Notes under the pieces: generated by a model
The model's database searches: none
What the model was told of the DNA's origin: nothing
Seen by the model: only the letters and a program-made list of their open reading frames with translations
NCBI RefSeq assembly: GCF_035650855.1
Contig: NZ_DASRGV010000027.1
Coordinates: 9,739-73,738 of the forward strand
Origin: Actinocrinis sp035650855
Lineage (GTDB): Bacteria > Actinomycetota > Actinomycetes > Streptomycetales > Catenulisporaceae
DNA: 64,000 nt
Direction of reading: 5' to 3'
Shown here: piece after piece, positions 1-7,386 of the stretch
Numbering within the stretch: the first letter of the stretch is position 1
Layout: each line of letters begins with the position of its first letter
Position numbers and translations under genes: made by a program

Positions 1-317
1 CAGTCAAGGTCGCACGAGCCGGGAGCCGGGGTCTGGATGAACGCGAGGGTCAGGTACTTCGCGCCGGACTCAGCGGAGAGCACGGCCGGATCGTCGGTGG
101 TGTAGCCCTCGAAGTAGGGCGCGAAGATATGCCGCGGCAGTGGCCGAGCTGTGCTGTGGTCGCGGTCGAGCCCGCCAGCGGCCGCGGACGCGCCGGTCGA
201 CAGTGACGACGACGCCGAGGCGGGCGAGTGCGCCGATGCGGAGGCCGGCATCATCGCTCCCGTCGCGACGAGGGCACAGGCCGCGAGGGCCGTACCCATC
301 CATCGAACTTTGGTCAT
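1..317 (-). CDS. Secreted chitinase-like protein (GH18 type), N-terminal part only
   Basis: The ATG at 317 is preceded by AAGGAG at ideal spacing. The first ~30 residues form a Sec signal peptide: MTKVRW, a hydrophobic stretch, then an ASASA-type end. A Ser/Ala-rich spacer follows. The mature part then reads FAPYFEGYTTDDPAVL and GAKYLTLAFIQT, a pattern seen at the first strand of actinobacterial GH18 chitinase barrels. The gene runs off the left edge, so the catalytic DxxDxDxE motif is not visible and the family call rests on the N-terminus alone. It is transcribed away from the iron block. A possible operator lies about 45 bases upstream. Confidence 0.6.
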   Translation of the reverse strand, partial: MTKVRWMGTALAACALVATGAMMPASASAHSPASASSSLSTGASAAAGGLDRDHSTARPLPRHIFAPYFEGYTTDDPAVLSAESGAKYLTLAFIQTPAPGSCDLD

Positions 318-639
318 CGCTCGCTCCTTCGCCGGCAGGGACTGCCGACGCTTCGCCGTTAAGTTAGGAAAGTTGTCTAACCGATCGCGAAGATAGGGCG
401 GCGCCAGGACGGCGTCAAGGGCTGGAGCGGGGGGACGGAGCCGGCTCGTGTCAGGGCGCTAAGGGAGCTGAGTGATCGGGTGCGGAGGCGTTCGAGGCGG
501 TGGGGTCGGGCTGTGCGGGCGCGGTCGAGGAGCTGAGTGATCGGGTGCGGGTGGTGGCGGAGGCGTGCGAGTCGGCGGGGCCGACTCGCATCGGGTATCA
601 GGGAGCTGGGCTATTGGACGCTGCGTGAGCGGCGTGGGC
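318..639. other. Intergenic region without a gene; decayed direct repeat
   Basis: No open frame here has a credible start or codon bias. The right part carries a 22-bp direct repeat, GGAGCTGAGTGATCGGGTGCGG, at 464-485 and 529-550. The sequence after each copy is also similar (GAGGCGTTCGAG versus GAGGCGTGCGAG). A third partial copy (GGGAGCTGGG) lies near 601. It separates two minus-strand genes. Confidence 0.5.
363..381. promoter_or_regulatory. Imperfect palindrome upstream of the chitinase-like gene
   Basis: GTTAG and CTAAC arms flank AAAGTT in the sequence GTTAGGAAAGTTGTCTAAC. It sits in the AT-richer patch 46-64 bases before the chitinase-like start, where a promoter and operator are expected. 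It resembles no operator I can name with confidence. Confidence 0.35.
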
Positions 640-1425
640 CTAGAAGCTGCGCGGGTTTCCGCCGGGCTGGGCGCGGCGCAGTTCGGCGCACATGATGCGG
701 CCGAGGCGGCGGGTCTCGCGACGGTTGGCGAGTGCTCCGGCGGCGGCGCCGCTGAGCAGCGGTCCGAGCGAGAGGACGCTGCGGCCGGCGCGGCGGGCCA
801 GGCGGCGGGAGAGCCGCCTGCGCAGCGCCGGACCCACCGCGAGCACCAGGTTTCCGGGGGCGAGCACGACGCCGCGCCGGTCCGCCCAGGCGGCCGTGTA
901 CGCGGTCATCCGGTCCACGGCCGTGCCCGGCGCGCGCAGGCCGTACACCTCGTGCAACTCGGCGATCAGCTTGATCTCGATTCCCGCGACGGCCAGCGTC
1001 TCGGCCGCCACCTCGACCGCGAACAGCGGGGCGATCGGCAGCAACGCCCACACGCCCACCGCTGCGCCCACCGTCGCGCTGGCCTTGGTCGCGCCGTCGA
1101 TTAGCGCGTCGGCCAATTGGTCCGGTGAACGCCCGGGGAACTGTGCGCGCAGGGTCGCCAGGTCGCGCACGGGGAGGCGTGGTGCAACTGCCAAGACCTC
1201 GTCGGCCATGCGCTGCCCGAAGGAGCGCACGCCATATGCGCGGTCTTGGCCGTGCCGCTGCCGGCGAAGGACGCCGGCGAGCGTGGAAACGAGTCGGCCG
1301 GAGCGTTGCTGCGTCGGATCACCGCGCACGATTTCCCCGACGATGGCGGCGATGTCGCGGCCGCTCTTCGCCGAGTTGGCGGTTGGCTCGGTGTCCTTGT
1401 CCGCGTCGTGTCGGTGTAGGTCCAT
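640..1425 (-). CDS. Conserved hypothetical protein, membrane-associated
   Basis: A 261-residue protein starting MDLHRHDADKD; the reading frame stays open upstream, but that extension has poor codon character and overlaps the FhuF-like gene. The centre contains a hydrophobic alternation (VGAAVGVWALLPIAPLFAVE, then AAETLAVAGIEIKLIAELHEVYG) that looks like a membrane-dipping or amphipathic region. The C-terminus is Arg-rich. It resembles proteins annotated only as conserved hypotheticals in streptomycete-like genomes; I cannot assign a function. It lies 56 bases downstream of the FhuF-like gene in the same direction, so it may share that transcript. Confidence 0.6.
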   Translation of the reverse strand: MDLHRHDADKDTEPTANSAKSGRDIAAIVGEIVRGDPTQQRSGRLVSTLAGVLRRQRHGQDRAYGVRSFGQRMADEVLAVAPRLPVRDLATLRAQFPGRSPDQLADALIDGATKASATVGAAVGVWALLPIAPLFAVEVAAETLAVAGIEIKLIAELHEVYGLRAPGTAVDRMTAYTAAWADRRGVVLAPGNLVLAVGPALRRRLSRRLARRAGRSVLSLGPLLSGAAAGALANRRETRRLGRIMCAELRRAQPGGNPRSF

Positions 1426-1481
1426 GGGACCGGAGTACCCGCGCGCGCGGGATGGACACGGTTTGTCTGTGGACGGAGTGT

Positions 1482-2315
1482 TCAGCAGTCGTGGTCGCGG
1501 GACTCGCGGTGCAGGATGCGTGCGGCGTGGCCGACGAGTCGTCGCGGAGTACGGCGGGCGCGGGACACCGTGACGCAGTCCCGGCAGGCGGTCAGTGCGG
1601 GAGAGGCGAAGGCCAGGCAGCAGGTGTCGCGCCAGACGGTGTCGTCCTCGCCGACTCCGGCGAGACCCGGCACCGGAAGCAGCGCGGTGAAGCGGTTGGC
1701 GTCGGCGGCCGCGGTGACGGAGATGTCGGCGAAGGCGTAGGCGAACGCGGCTGCGGCCTGGCCCCACAGCGCCCGCTCGCTGATCTTCTTGGCCGCGGTC
1801 GTCTGGCGCAGCATCGGGACTAAGTGCTCTTCGATCAGCGTACTGCGAAGGAAGTCGAGCTGGCGTTCCTCGTCGGCGAGCACTACCGCGCCGTCCGACC
1901 TGCGCGCGGCGTGGGTGGGCAGTACGGCCGTGGTGGGGCGCCGCAGTCCGATGGAGATGTACGGCTGTTCGGGCAGGAGCTGGAACAGCACGTTGTCCGC
2001 CGAGAGCAGCGGCACTTCGCGGGCCATGGTCCAGGCCGCGGCCAGCGGTTGGGCGAGACGGTAGGTGTAAGTCTTCCAGGCCAACGTCACGGCGGCGTGC
2101 GGGGGAGCGGCCCAGAGCCGGTAGGGCAGCTCGAATAGCACGTCAAGGCATGTGCCGCTGGTCAGCTCGGTGGCGGGAATCCAATTGCCCGGATCGGAGA
2201 CGATCAGGGAATTGACGATGAACTGTGGCCTGGTATCGCAGCTTAATGATTCAGGGGGGTAAGGCGGCTGGATCGGCATGGCCCCGTACACGCGCGCCGC
2301 ACCGGATCGGTTCAC
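1482..2315 (-). CDS. FhuF-like ferric-siderophore reductase, (2Fe-2S) protein
   Basis: A 277-residue protein. The C-terminus has the paired-cysteine signature of FhuF-type reductases: CC, about ten residues, then CxxC (DTCCLAFASPALTACRDC). In that family the cysteines hold a [2Fe-2S] cluster used to reduce ferric siderophores in the cytoplasm and release iron. Its divergent neighbour is a siderophore synthetase, which fits this role. The start is uncertain: the GTG at 2315 gives the longest form, and an ATG at 2279 is an alternative. Neither has a strong ribosome binding site. Confidence 0.75.
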   Translation of the reverse strand: MNRSGAARVYGAMPIQPPYPPESLSCDTRPQFIVNSLIVSDPGNWIPATELTSGTCLDVLFELPYRLWAAPPHAAVTLAWKTYTYRLAQPLAAAWTMAREVPLLSADNVLFQLLPEQPYISIGLRRPTTAVLPTHAARRSDGAVVLADEERQLDFLRSTLIEEHLVPMLRQTTAAKKISERALWGQAAAAFAYAFADISVTAAADANRFTALLPVPGLAGVGEDDTVWRDTCCLAFASPALTACRDCVTVSRARRTPRRLVGHAARILHRESRDHDC

Positions 2316-2654
2316 CGACGGAGGCTCATCTCAGGTCCGCCACAGACCCGGTTAACTTGCCATACGCACCGTTGAACCGCAGCGTCGTGCGCATCGTGCC
2401 ACCCCTACACGAGTCACAGGCGAAGCCGCCTTCTTCGCCCTCGTACTCCTCGGAGGCACGTTGCCATCCATGCTTTTTAGCGCTGGTCCTTGCCCGGGAC
2501 CCGCGCCTCTTGCCCTCAGTCAAAGCTGCCTTGCCCTCCTAGACGCGATCCGCCGGAAATCGGATGCAGGCGTTGCCCCGCAGGTCTTCGGCGCGGCGAC
2601 GTCGGTTGCCGGACCCGCCGCCAAGCAGGGGAGGCCCGGTCTCATGGAGGAAAG
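2316..2654. other. Divergent intergenic region between FhuF-like and siderophore synthetase genes
   Basis: This region must hold the promoters of both iron genes, yet I find no good iron box; the only hint is GGTTAAC at 2350. It is less GC-rich than its surroundings. It contains one small minus-strand open frame (2326-2523), listed separately. Confidence 0.5.
2326..2523 (-). CDS. Candidate small basic protein, 65 residues (doubtful)
   Basis: A TTG-initiated frame with GGAGG 11 bases upstream. It encodes a Lys/Arg-rich N-terminus (TEGKRRGSRARTSAKKHGW), an acidic middle and a CDSC pair. Its stop lies only 10 bases before the GTG of the FhuF-like gene, which would allow coupling. Against it: third-position GC is clearly lower than in the neighbouring genes, it includes a TTA codon, and I recognise no homologue. 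It may be a leader ORF for the reductase gene or chance. Confidence 0.25.
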   Translation of the reverse strand: MTEGKRRGSRARTSAKKHGWQRASEEYEGEEGGFACDSCRGGTMRTTLRFNGAYGKLTGSVADLR

Positions 2655-4529
2655 ATGCTGACCGAGACCGTCCGCGCGGTGCGGCCGGCCGGATCGGGAG
2701 CCTGCCTCGCACGTACCGCGCCGCGCACCGATCTCGGCGCCGGACCCGAGCCGTCCCTGGCGGCCGACGGCGTCACCATCGGCAACCTTCTGCGTTGCTG
2801 GGTGCGCGAGCGGGCGATCCCGGAGCCGGCGGACCGGATACTTCGGCTGACGCTGGCGAACTCCGAGGTGCGTATAGAGGTGCCGGTCACGTACTGGTCG
2901 CCGGTCGGCTGGCACCGGTTCGGCCCGGCCCGGATGATCGACACAGGGCACGTCGATTCGGCGCATACCGGCGACCGTTACGCGGACGACCAGCACTGGG
3001 GTCCTGGCGTGGATCCGGTGCACAAGCCAGTGGACCCAGCCACGCTCGCCGCCGTGCTGGCGCTCGAAGTGATCGGCGACGGCCGGCAGGACACGGTCGC
3101 GCAACTGGTCGGGCGGGTCGCCTACTCGGCCGCGAACACGGCCCGCTTTCTGGCCGAGCGGTGGAACCGGCCCGGCGATCCGCTGGGCACGACGCCTTTC
3201 CTGTCCAGCGAGCAGGCGCTCATCACCGGCTACCCGCTGCACCCGTCGCCCAAGAGCCGCGACGAGCTGACCTCGGCGGAACTTGGGGCCTACTCGCCGG
3301 AACTGCGCGGCCGCTTCCCGCTGCACTGGTTCGCCGCCTCGCCGGAACTGGTGACGGGCGACAGCGCGCGGTCCGAGCGCGCCGAGGCAGTCATCGCCGC
3401 GATCGCCGGCACCGACCTCGACGTTCCGGACGGCATGGTGCCGATTCCAGCCCATCCGTGGCAGGCCGGTGTGCTGCTCGGCAATCCCTCGATCCAGGCC
3501 ATGCTCAGCACCGGGATGCTGCGCGATCTGGGTCCGGCGGGCCAGATGTGGCACCCGACGTCGTCGTTGCGGACCGTATACCGGTCTGACAACCCTCTGA
3601 TGCTCACCCTCCCGCTCACGTTGCGAACCAGCGGTGTGGACCAGGAAGGCACGCGCGCGCAGTTGAAACGCGGCGTGGAAATGCATCGAATTCTCGAGGC
3701 GGGGCTTGGCGCCGAACTGGCCGCCGCGCACCCCGGGTTCGAATTCGTGCGCGACCAGGCCTGGCTCGCCGTCGACGTGGCCGGCGCCGAGAACTTGCCC
3801 AGCGGGCTTGAAGTGTCGCTGCGCGAGAACCCTTTTGGCCCGGGCAATCTGGTGCATTGCCTGGCCGGCCTGGTCGCCGAGCGCCCGGGCGCCGATCCGT
3901 CGCTGCTCGCCTGCTTTGTCAAGGGGCTGTCGGTGCGCTCGCGCCGGCGGGTGCACGAGGTGGCGCGCGAGTGGTTCGGCAGATATCTGGACGCGGTGGT
4001 GGAGCCGATTCTCTGGCTGTATGCCGAGCACGGCATCGCGCTGGACGCCCATCAGCAGAACACGCTCGTGGCCGTGAACGCGGGCGGCTGGCCGGTCGGC
4101 GGCCGATACCGCGGTGATCAGGGGCCGTACTTCGCCGCGTCGCGGGCCGAGCGGTTGTCGCAGTGGGTGCCGGGGGCGGGACGGGAGAGTGGGGCGATCG
4201 TCGCCGACGACGTCGCGGATGAACGCCTGGGCTACCGGCTCGGCGTCGAGAACCTGCTCGGTCTGATCGGGGCGTTCGGGTCGCAGCGCCTGGCCGACGA
4301 ACTGGTGCTCCTCGACGATCTTCGCGGCTTCCTGATCCGGTTCGCGCGTCGCGGCAGGGCGGTGCCGCAGCCGGTGACCGCGCTGCTGGAGGCGGACACG
4401 CTGCGGTGCGAGGCGAACCTGCTGACCGGAATCGGCGGCCCGGGAACCGGAGCGCGGGACGCGGCGGCGCTCGCCGAACCGATCTACATCGACATTCCCA
4501 ACCCGCTGGCGCGATGCGGTGGGCGGTGA
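2655..4529 (+). CDS. IucA/IucC-family NIS siderophore synthetase
   Basis: A 624-residue protein starting at the ATG preceded by GGAGGAAAG. It has the hallmarks of NRPS-independent siderophore synthetases: a GYPLHPSPKSR motif (HP..K.R, ATP binding) near residue 200, IPAHPWQ near 275, the SSLRT and LPLTLRTSG motifs, a DAHQQN motif near 475 and RGDQGPYF. These enzymes adenylate a carboxylate and condense it with an amine or hydroxylamine in the cytoplasm. The substrate cannot be told from sequence, and no hydroxylase, decarboxylase or acyltransferase partners lie in the window. The Fe/Mn transporter gene follows 106 bases downstream in the same direction. Confidence 0.9.
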   Translation: MLTETVRAVRPAGSGACLARTAPRTDLGAGPEPSLAADGVTIGNLLRCWVRERAIPEPADRILRLTLANSEVRIEVPVTYWSPVGWHRFGPARMIDTGHVDSAHTGDRYADDQHWGPGVDPVHKPVDPATLAAVLALEVIGDGRQDTVAQLVGRVAYSAANTARFLAERWNRPGDPLGTTPFLSSEQALITGYPLHPSPKSRDELTSAELGAYSPELRGRFPLHWFAASPELVTGDSARSERAEAVIAAIAGTDLDVPDGMVPIPAHPWQAGVLLGNPSIQAMLSTGMLRDLGPAGQMWHPTSSLRTVYRSDNPLMLTLPLTLRTSGVDQEGTRAQLKRGVEMHRILEAGLGAELAAAHPGFEFVRDQAWLAVDVAGAENLPSGLEVSLRENPFGPGNLVHCLAGLVAERPGADPSLLACFVKGLSVRSRRRVHEVAREWFGRYLDAVVEPILWLYAEHGIALDAHQQNTLVAVNAGGWPVGGRYRGDQGPYFAASRAERLSQWVPGAGRESGAIVADDVADERLGYRLGVENLLGLIGAFGSQRLADELVLLDDLRGFLIRFARRGRAVPQPVTALLEADTLRCEANLLTGIGGPGTGARDAAALAEPIYIDIPNPLARCGGR

Positions 4530-4608
4530 CGCCTGCTCGACGATCCGGCCGGTCGCGAGTCCGGCCGCTCAAGCAAGCTGCTGACTGAAAAGCAGGCAGG
4601 AGAGTTCC

Positions 4609-4632
4609 ATGTCTTACTTCCTTGGGGGATGA
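4609..4632 (+). other. Possible 7-codon leader ORF before the VIT-type transporter
   Basis: ATG at 4609 with an upstream AGGAGAG encodes MSYFLGG and ends in TGA at 4630. Its last bases (GGGGGA) double as the ribosome binding site of the GTG at 4636. The arrangement would let translation of the leader affect transporter initiation. Eight codons can arise by chance. Confidence 0.3.
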
Positions 4633-4635
4633 TCC

Positions 4636-5757
4636 GTGTCCACGCCGACCTTCGCGCCTGACGGCTCGTACCCTGGTGGCTCTTACTCTGACGGCTCGTC
4701 ACCGGCCGGGTCGCCGACCTCGTCGCCGCTCTATGACGAGCTGCTGCGGACCAGCGGCGGCTGGCCGACGCTGCCGACGCAGAATCTGCAGCCGACCCAG
4801 ACCCAGGTCATGCCACAGATGTCGGCGCCGCAGATGCCGCCGCAGATGGCGCCGCCGCCCGGGGCTTCGATGATGCCGCCGATGCCGCCGCCCATGCCGG
4901 GACCGGCCGGCTATCCGCCGCAGGCCGCGCCTTCGTGGCCGGGTGCCCAGACCCAGACGGCGCCGCCGGCTCAGCACACGATGAATCACCTGAGCCCGGC
5001 CACGCTCGCCTTGCTGCGCCGGCTGCCGCCTCCGCCGCCCGAACCGCGTTACTTCGGCCGCAACCGTTCCCCCGCCGACGAGCACCGGGACGTGACCGGC
5101 GGGTGGCTGCGCGCGGCGGTGTTCGGCGCCATGGACGGCGTCGTCACCAACGCCTCGCTGATCGCCGGCGCCACCGGAGCGCACGCCACGAATCACACGA
5201 TCCTGCTGACCGGACTGGCGGGTCTGGTCGCCGGCGCGTTCTCGATGGCCACCGGCGAGTACATCTCGGTCACCTCGCAGAACGAGGTCACCAGCGCGGA
5301 GATCGAGGCCGAGCGGCGGGAACTGGAACGCAATCCCGGCCGGGAGCTCGCGGAGCTCGCCGAGGTGTTCATGGGCAAGGGGCTGGAGCCCACGCTCGCC
5401 CTCGAGGTCGCCAGGCAGCTGTCCGACGACCCGGAGCAGGCGCTGACCGTCCACGCGCGCGAGGAACTGGGCATCGACCCGGACGACCTGCCCTCGCCGT
5501 GGACCGCGGCCAGCGCCTCGTTCGGCGCCTTCACCATCGGCGCGCTCACGCCGCTGCTGCCCTATCTGATCGGGGCGGCGTCGTTCAAGGCCTCGTTGAT
5601 CCTGGCCAGCCTTTTCGCCTTCGGTGGCGGCGCCGTCGTGGCGCGGGCGGCCGAGCGGCCGGCAGCGCAGGGCGGGTTCCGGCAATTCGCGCTCGGCGCA
5701 CTGGCGACCGGCATGACGTTCCTGGTCGGACATCTCGTCGGCGCGCAAGTCGGATAA
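4636..5757 (+). CDS. VIT1/CCC1-family Fe2+/Mn2+ transporter with Pro/Met-rich N-terminal tail
   Basis: A 373-residue protein, GTG start with GGGGGA seven bases upstream. Residues 1-135 form a low-complexity tail with repeated Gln-Met-Pro and Met-Met-Pro units (roughly residues 55-95). The rest is a VIT1/CCC1 core: GAMDGVVTNASLIAG in TM1, AGAFSMATGEYISV in TM2, then the charged cytosolic helix segment (ERRELERNPGRE, MGKGLEPTLALEVARQL), where family members bind metal. Three hydrophobic helices end the protein. Family members export Fe2+ or Mn2+ from the cytosol, so here the likely role is relief of iron overload beside iron uptake genes. The tail is unusual and could bind metal or lie disordered. 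Confidence 0.88.
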   Translation: MSTPTFAPDGSYPGGSYSDGSSPAGSPTSSPLYDELLRTSGGWPTLPTQNLQPTQTQVMPQMSAPQMPPQMAPPPGASMMPPMPPPMPGPAGYPPQAAPSWPGAQTQTAPPAQHTMNHLSPATLALLRRLPPPPPEPRYFGRNRSPADEHRDVTGGWLRAAVFGAMDGVVTNASLIAGATGAHATNHTILLTGLAGLVAGAFSMATGEYISVTSQNEVTSAEIEAERRELERNPGRELAELAEVFMGKGLEPTLALEVARQLSDDPEQALTVHAREELGIDPDDLPSPWTAASASFGAFTIGALTPLLPYLIGAASFKASLILASLFAFGGGAVVARAAERPAAQGGFRQFALGALATGMTFLVGHLVGAQVG

Positions 5758-5784
5758 CGAATGATGGGGTGGGGGTAAAAAGCC

Positions 5785-5825
5785 GCGCGGCGCGATCCGG
5801 GTTTCTTCCTCGGATCGCGCCGCGC
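5785..5825. terminator. Bidirectional terminator hairpin
   Basis: A perfect 15-bp stem (GCGCGGCGCGATCCG and its complement) with an 11-base loop, preceded on the plus strand by AAAAA. It lies between the convergent transporter and oxidase genes and can serve both. Confidence 0.85.
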
Positions 5826-5862
5826 AGGCCTGCGCTCGCACTGCTGCTTCGACGGGCGCCTA

Positions 5863-6894
5863 TCAGTGCACGATGTATCGGCCCACCATGCCGCCGGCCA
5901 TGTGGTCGGTGACGTGGCAGTGGTAGAGCCAGTCGCCGGGATTGTCCTCGGTGTACTCCACCGTCAGCGTCGTGGAGGGTCCGAGGATCTGCGCGTCGAC
6001 GTACTGCCCGCTCGGGTCGCGCCAGCGGTGTCCGTGCACGTGGAAGACGTGGAACTCCTTGCCGAGCGCGGCCACCCGCCACCGCACCCGCTCGCCGAGC
6101 CTGGCGGTGAACGTCGGGGTGTTGCCGAGATAGCAGGCGCCGTTGAAGCAGTCATAGTCCTGAGACAGCGCGGGCACGTCGTCCTGGTAGAGGTCGTGGA
6201 AGAAGAGCACGAACTCCCGGTCCACGGCCGGGGTGTGCCGATCGGTGATGGCGACGATGCCGAGCAGCCCGAGTTCCGCGCCGAGTTCCATGCCCGGCCC
6301 CATCGAGCCCATTCCCTGCGCGACCGAGTGGTCGTGGTACGGCCAGGTGCCCACCGAGGAATCGACCGCGGTCCAGGTGTAGGTGTAGGTCTCGCCGACC
6401 TTCACCGCCCGGCCCGGCAGGTTCGGCTGGGTCGCGATGTACGCGCCGTCGCCGGCCGGCGTGTACCTGAAGCCGTGCGTGTGCATGCTGTGTGGCCAGC
6501 GGTAATGCGTGTCGTTGTTGCGGAAGTGGACCACCACCGTGTCGCCGACTTCGGCGCGGATGATCGGCCCCGGGATGCCGGTGTTCGGCCCGAGGTCGTC
6601 GTTGCCGGGCAGCACTTGTTTCCAGCCGGGCGTATAGGCGCGGTAACCAATGGCCCAGAACGTCGAGTCCGAGGCTTTGAAACTCGTGCCCATCATCAGG
6701 TCTTTGCCGGTGGGGACCAGGTTGTGCTGGAAGCTGTCGGCGGAGATCCAGTACTCGCGGGTGCGGGCCCGGTGCAGTGGCGCGGTGGCCGCGTCCGCCG
6801 CCGGGGCCGTGGCGAGGGTGGTGCCGGCCAGCGTCGTCGCGGCGCCTGCCGAGAACAGCGTGCGCCGGCTGAGCCGGAAACGGTCGATGGTCAT
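5863..6894 (-). CDS. Tat-exported two-domain multicopper oxidase (small laccase type)
   Basis: A 343-residue protein. It opens with a twin-arginine signal (LSRRTLFSAGAATT). All four copper motifs are intact: HSMHTH at 135-140, HDH at 187-189, HVFHVHGH from 282, and HCHVTDHMAGGM from 326, including the type-1 Met. Two cupredoxin domains plus this length match bacterial two-domain laccases, which act as trimers outside the membrane and oxidise phenols, metal ions or Fe2+. An iron box lies about 100 bases upstream and an Fe3+ importer is divergent, so a ferroxidase or siderophore-related role is plausible (inference). Confidence 0.92.
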   Translation of the reverse strand: MTIDRFRLSRRTLFSAGAATTLAGTTLATAPAADAATAPLHRARTREYWISADSFQHNLVPTGKDLMMGTSFKASDSTFWAIGYRAYTPGWKQVLPGNDDLGPNTGIPGPIIRAEVGDTVVVHFRNNDTHYRWPHSMHTHGFRYTPAGDGAYIATQPNLPGRAVKVGETYTYTWTAVDSSVGTWPYHDHSVAQGMGSMGPGMELGAELGLLGIVAITDRHTPAVDREFVLFFHDLYQDDVPALSQDYDCFNGACYLGNTPTFTARLGERVRWRVAALGKEFHVFHVHGHRWRDPSGQYVDAQILGPSTTLTVEYTEDNPGDWLYHCHVTDHMAGGMVGRYIVH

Positions 6895-6990
6895 GGAGAA
6901 CCCTCCGAGACTGCGCAGGTGGATGCTGCACGCGAGGGTGCAGACCGGGAGAACGGGACGCGGATCGGCTCGCCGTAGGCCTGCAATAAG

Positions 6991-7009
6991 TTTGGTTAGC
7001 CTTACCTAA
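6991..7009. promoter_or_regulatory. Iron box (IdeR/DmdR type) of the multicopper oxidase
   Basis: TTTGGTTAGCCTTACCTAA matches the known 19-bp consensus TTAGGTTAGGCTAACCTAA at 16 positions. It lies 97-115 bases before the oxidase start. In actinobacteria such sites are bound by Fe2+-loaded IdeR/DmdR and repress at high iron. Confidence 0.8.
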
Positions 7010-7082
7010 TAGCGAGCGGCGCTGGGAGCCGAGGTTAGGGGTGGCGCGCCGTCGGCGTCAAGGTTCGAAGGCGCGGAGATTC

Positions 7083-7164
7083 GGCCGGGCCGGGGATTGA
7101 ACCGAACCTGTGACGCACTCGTGTTCAGCCTTCGAAAGTCGGGCTGTACCAACGCGGTCCGGCC
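7083..7164 (-). other. tRNA-like stretch, probably degenerate
   Basis: On the minus strand, GGCCGGA (7164-7158) can pair with CCCGGCC (7089-7083) at six of seven positions, like an acceptor stem. Between them lie GTTGGTACAGC (D-loop-like), TTTCGAA (anticodon-loop-like, TCG), a long variable segment containing CACGAGTG, and GGTTCAATCC (T-loop-like). The D, anticodon and T stems have mismatches and no CCA is encoded. It is a possible tRNA relic rather than a working gene. Confidence 0.25.
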
Positions 7165-7312
7165 GGCTGGGCGCGCAGCTCAGCCGGCCGGAGCATCGAT
7201 CCACTCATCAGGGAACGATGACGCGTGCCCGATTCTCGGTCGCGATTTCGAAGCCTGCGAAAACTACCCGAGAAATGCCTCCCGGGAGACTTGCGCGAAG
7301 CCGAATCGCAAG

Positions 7313-7331
7313 TAAGGTTAGGCTAACCTAA
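7313..7331. promoter_or_regulatory. Iron box (IdeR/DmdR type) of the Fe3+ importer operon
   Basis: TAAGGTTAGGCTAACCTAA matches the consensus iron box at 18 of 19 positions, 56 bases before the lipoprotein start. Strong iron-dependent repression of the transporter operon is expected. Confidence 0.92.
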
Positions 7332-7386
7332 CTAAGGCGAAGGGCCTTGGTCGGGAGCCTTTCCGTCCCCTGCTCAGGAGTTGCCG

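Larger units (their letters stand above)
6895..7386. other. Iron-controlled divergent intergenic region
   Basis: It separates the multicopper oxidase (minus) from the Fe3+ importer operon (plus). It contains one iron box near each gene (6991-7009 and 7313-7331) and, between them, a tRNA-like minus-strand stretch (7083-7164). I find no convincing protein-coding gene here. Confidence 0.7.

Noticed and set aside
2346..2362. GGTTAAC as an iron box for the siderophore genes
   Set aside because: Only the core half matches; the 19-bp symmetry of the iron box is absent.
2490..2654. N-terminal extension of the siderophore synthetase
   Set aside because: The extension has poor codon bias and no family similarity; ATG 2655 has an excellent ribosome binding site.
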